In this document: one piece after another, positions 62,072 to 64,000 of the stretch
Numbering within the stretch: the stretch's first letter is position 1
Layout: the number at the start of each line of letters is the position of its first letter
Assembly (NCBI RefSeq): GCF_033568475.1
Contig: NC_133123.1
Span: 1,364,001 to 1,428,000, forward strand
Direction: 5' to 3'
DNA from: Henckelia pumila
Taxonomy: Eukaryota > Streptophyta > Magnoliopsida > Lamiales > Gesneriaceae
DNA: 64,000 bases
Notes under the pieces: model-generated
Told to the model about the DNA's origin: nothing
The model's input: only the letters and a program-made list of their open reading frames with translations
Databases searched by the model: none
Position numbers and translations under genes: made by a program

Positions 62072-64000
62072 TTTATTTATTATTAATTTGGTTGAGCACA
62101 TAATTAATATATATGTTATTATAATAATTTCATTTTTTTAAAAAATAAATCCTGTTCCTATATATAGATTCTAGCAATTACTACACATCACATTATTTGT
62201 TTTCATTTGTTTATTCAAAGATATGCCGTTGATTATCATAAAGAATATGTTATCAAGATTTTGATTTGATTCTTCTTTGGATTTCTTTTCTGATTATTAA
62301 TGAATTCTTATTGCTGACACCCCATTTAAAAATCATGAGATGAACTGGAACCCGGAAGAAATCACGCCATTTATCTGATCGTAAAAGAATTATGTATATA
62401 ATATATAATAAAATCATCATCCGTGTGTGTCTGATATTTTCAGTAAATTAATTAACAAGCTACCTGTCTCCTTTCTGTAGTTCTTATATTTAAAAAAAAA
62501 AACGAGAGGATTTTAACTAAACTTGGTTTCCTCGATCCCAACAGTGCTATGCCGGCGGCGGAGACAGTGATCAGATCGTGGTCGGAGACGTGAGGGTTAG
62601 AAGAATCGCCGCCACGAGTCGTTGCATAAGTGGTGTCAAATTCACTTAATTATTATATTGTCAAAAACCAATGTAAGAGTTTGACTTTGAAGTGGAACGT
62701 GTCGAAGAAATATAGAAGGCGAATAAATAGGTGGGGGCCACTTTCAGAAGGTCGTGGTCCGTATTTTAATCTTTTATTAATAAAGGGGGAAATAATGGCG
62801 TGGGTCTTGTGTTGTTTATTTCTGGTTTTGGTTTTGAATTAATGAGGCGTTCGTCAAACAACGAGACACGTATAACCATTGGTCCCACTTTGAGTTGTGA
62901 AACACGGGATCTTATCCTATTGTCCTCTCATGCAATGCATATATAACCTCAAACCTTTTTGCCCCCTTTCAACACATTAGATACATATCACTTAAATTTG
63001 ACCATATATATGAATAAATAAATAAATTCACGAAAAAAAAAACATAGTTTTCCCAACCTCATGCTCTCTCTAGCCTCCAAATTAGTTGAAATATGCAAAA
63101 TTCAATTTCATATCAAGTCAAGTAATCAACCATGATGCTATCTAGATGATCACTCTCTTTTTCCCAATGCCGTGATTTGTTGAATATTTGCTCTTGGCCG
63201 CATAGTGAATTTGATGGTTCGAATTTCTTTTTAAAATAAAAAAAACGAAGTTTACATATATTTAATTAGCTAGGGATTTGATACGTGGTCTTGAAATAAA
63301 TTTGAGAATATATATATATATATGCAGTTTCAACTATCAATTCATCGCCATTTACATCTCATCGATCGCATATATACTTGAAATAATGATAAATTTTTTT
63401 TTTTGAGCCAAAAATAATGATAAATTAGTACTAAAAGTTTGGTGTGAAAAAAAGATTGCTCAATGAATGATATTTAATCCTATCCTATCAAATTAAGGAT
63501 CCATCCAATACGAAGCGGCATAATTTTCTATATTTAAGCTAGGGGACAATACGGAGCTACGTACCAAAGACTTTTCAAACTAATGCACATGATTGGGTCG
63601 CTCCAATTATTAGCGAGAAGAGAACCAGGGCATAATCGCCTTTTACAATTAATTTTTCCAAGCCTCCCAATTAATGCCAATTAATTATATTATAAAAATA
63701 TCGAGGTCAAGTTTCTATAATATAGCTGGCTGATATAGATACCTCATGAGTAAATTAATAATTAATTAATTAATTAAAATGTGCGTACGTATCAATTACG
63801 TAATTAAAAAAAATATGACGAGTTTTGGATGATAATATAAATAATAATAAAAAAGTAGGACGGAGAGAAACAAACATCCATGGTAAATTAAGTGAAAAAG
63901 TAGGATTATTCTAATTATATATAGGTGGTATTTGTAAGATATTATTTCAAATTATTTCAAGTATTTGATCAGTAAAATATTGAAAAATGCTAGATGTATA
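62072..64000. other. AT-rich region downstream of the MYB gene
   Basis: It contains the MYB 3' UTR (to about 62350) and AT-rich DNA with short tandem motifs, for example repeated TAAT near 63753-63776 and (TA)n near 63308-63322. A GC-richer patch at 62545-62625 (CGGCGGCGGAGACAG) shows no sustained frame. No gene is recognised up to the window edge. Confidence 0.5.

Noticed and set aside
62545-62842. Possible gene in the GC-richer patch after the MYB gene
   Set aside because: There is no sustained frame, splice structure or recognisable motif.

Overview
The window is nuclear DNA from a flowering plant, almost certainly a eudicot. Genes have many short exons with GT-AG introns, intergenic DNA is very AT-rich, and DNA-transposon relics (hAT, Helitron, MITE) are common. 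All recognisable proteins are plant families. I cannot name the species. I rebuilt exons by hand from splice signals and reading phase, and every multi-exon model keeps phase from ATG to stop.

Layout. 1-25 kb, mostly minus strand: a possible C-terminal gene fragment at the left edge (+), a divergent single-exon syntaxin, a VAL3-type B3 repressor (13 exons), APC4 of the anaphase-promoting complex (19 exons) and eIF3j (6 exons). 25-35 kb is repeat-rich: a fold-back element, a Helitron, MITEs, minisatellites and a hAT element inserted in a tandem duplication, with one F-box/LRR gene in the middle. 35-64 kb: an FBS-type F-box gene, an external NADH dehydrogenase with an EF-hand (NDB2/NDB3 type), an intronless armadillo-repeat gene, a VAP4-type MSP-domain gene (minus), a small wound-induced-protein-like gene (minus) and an R2R3 MYB of the MYB102/MYB74 type.

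The genes do not form an operon or one pathway. Their order VAL3 - APC4 - FBS - NDB - VAP4 - wound-induced protein - MYB matches, from memory of Arabidopsis locus numbers, the duplicated segments At4g21440-At4g21550 and At4g05010-At4g05100. The window therefore looks like the unduplicated counterpart of an ancient block, opened between eIF3j and FBS by repeats and an extra F-box gene. Several members (FBS, NDB2, VAP4/MAMI, wound-induced protein, MYB102) belong to stress-responsive families, and G-box/ABRE and DRE-like sites precede FBS and NDB.

The oddest protein is the syntaxin. It has a normal Habc domain and membrane anchor, but the C-terminal half of its SNARE motif, including the ionic-layer glutamine, is replaced by a Pro/Gly/Ala-rich stretch. 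I recognised no LTR retrotransposon, virus-derived element, CRISPR array, rRNA gene or convincing tRNA gene.
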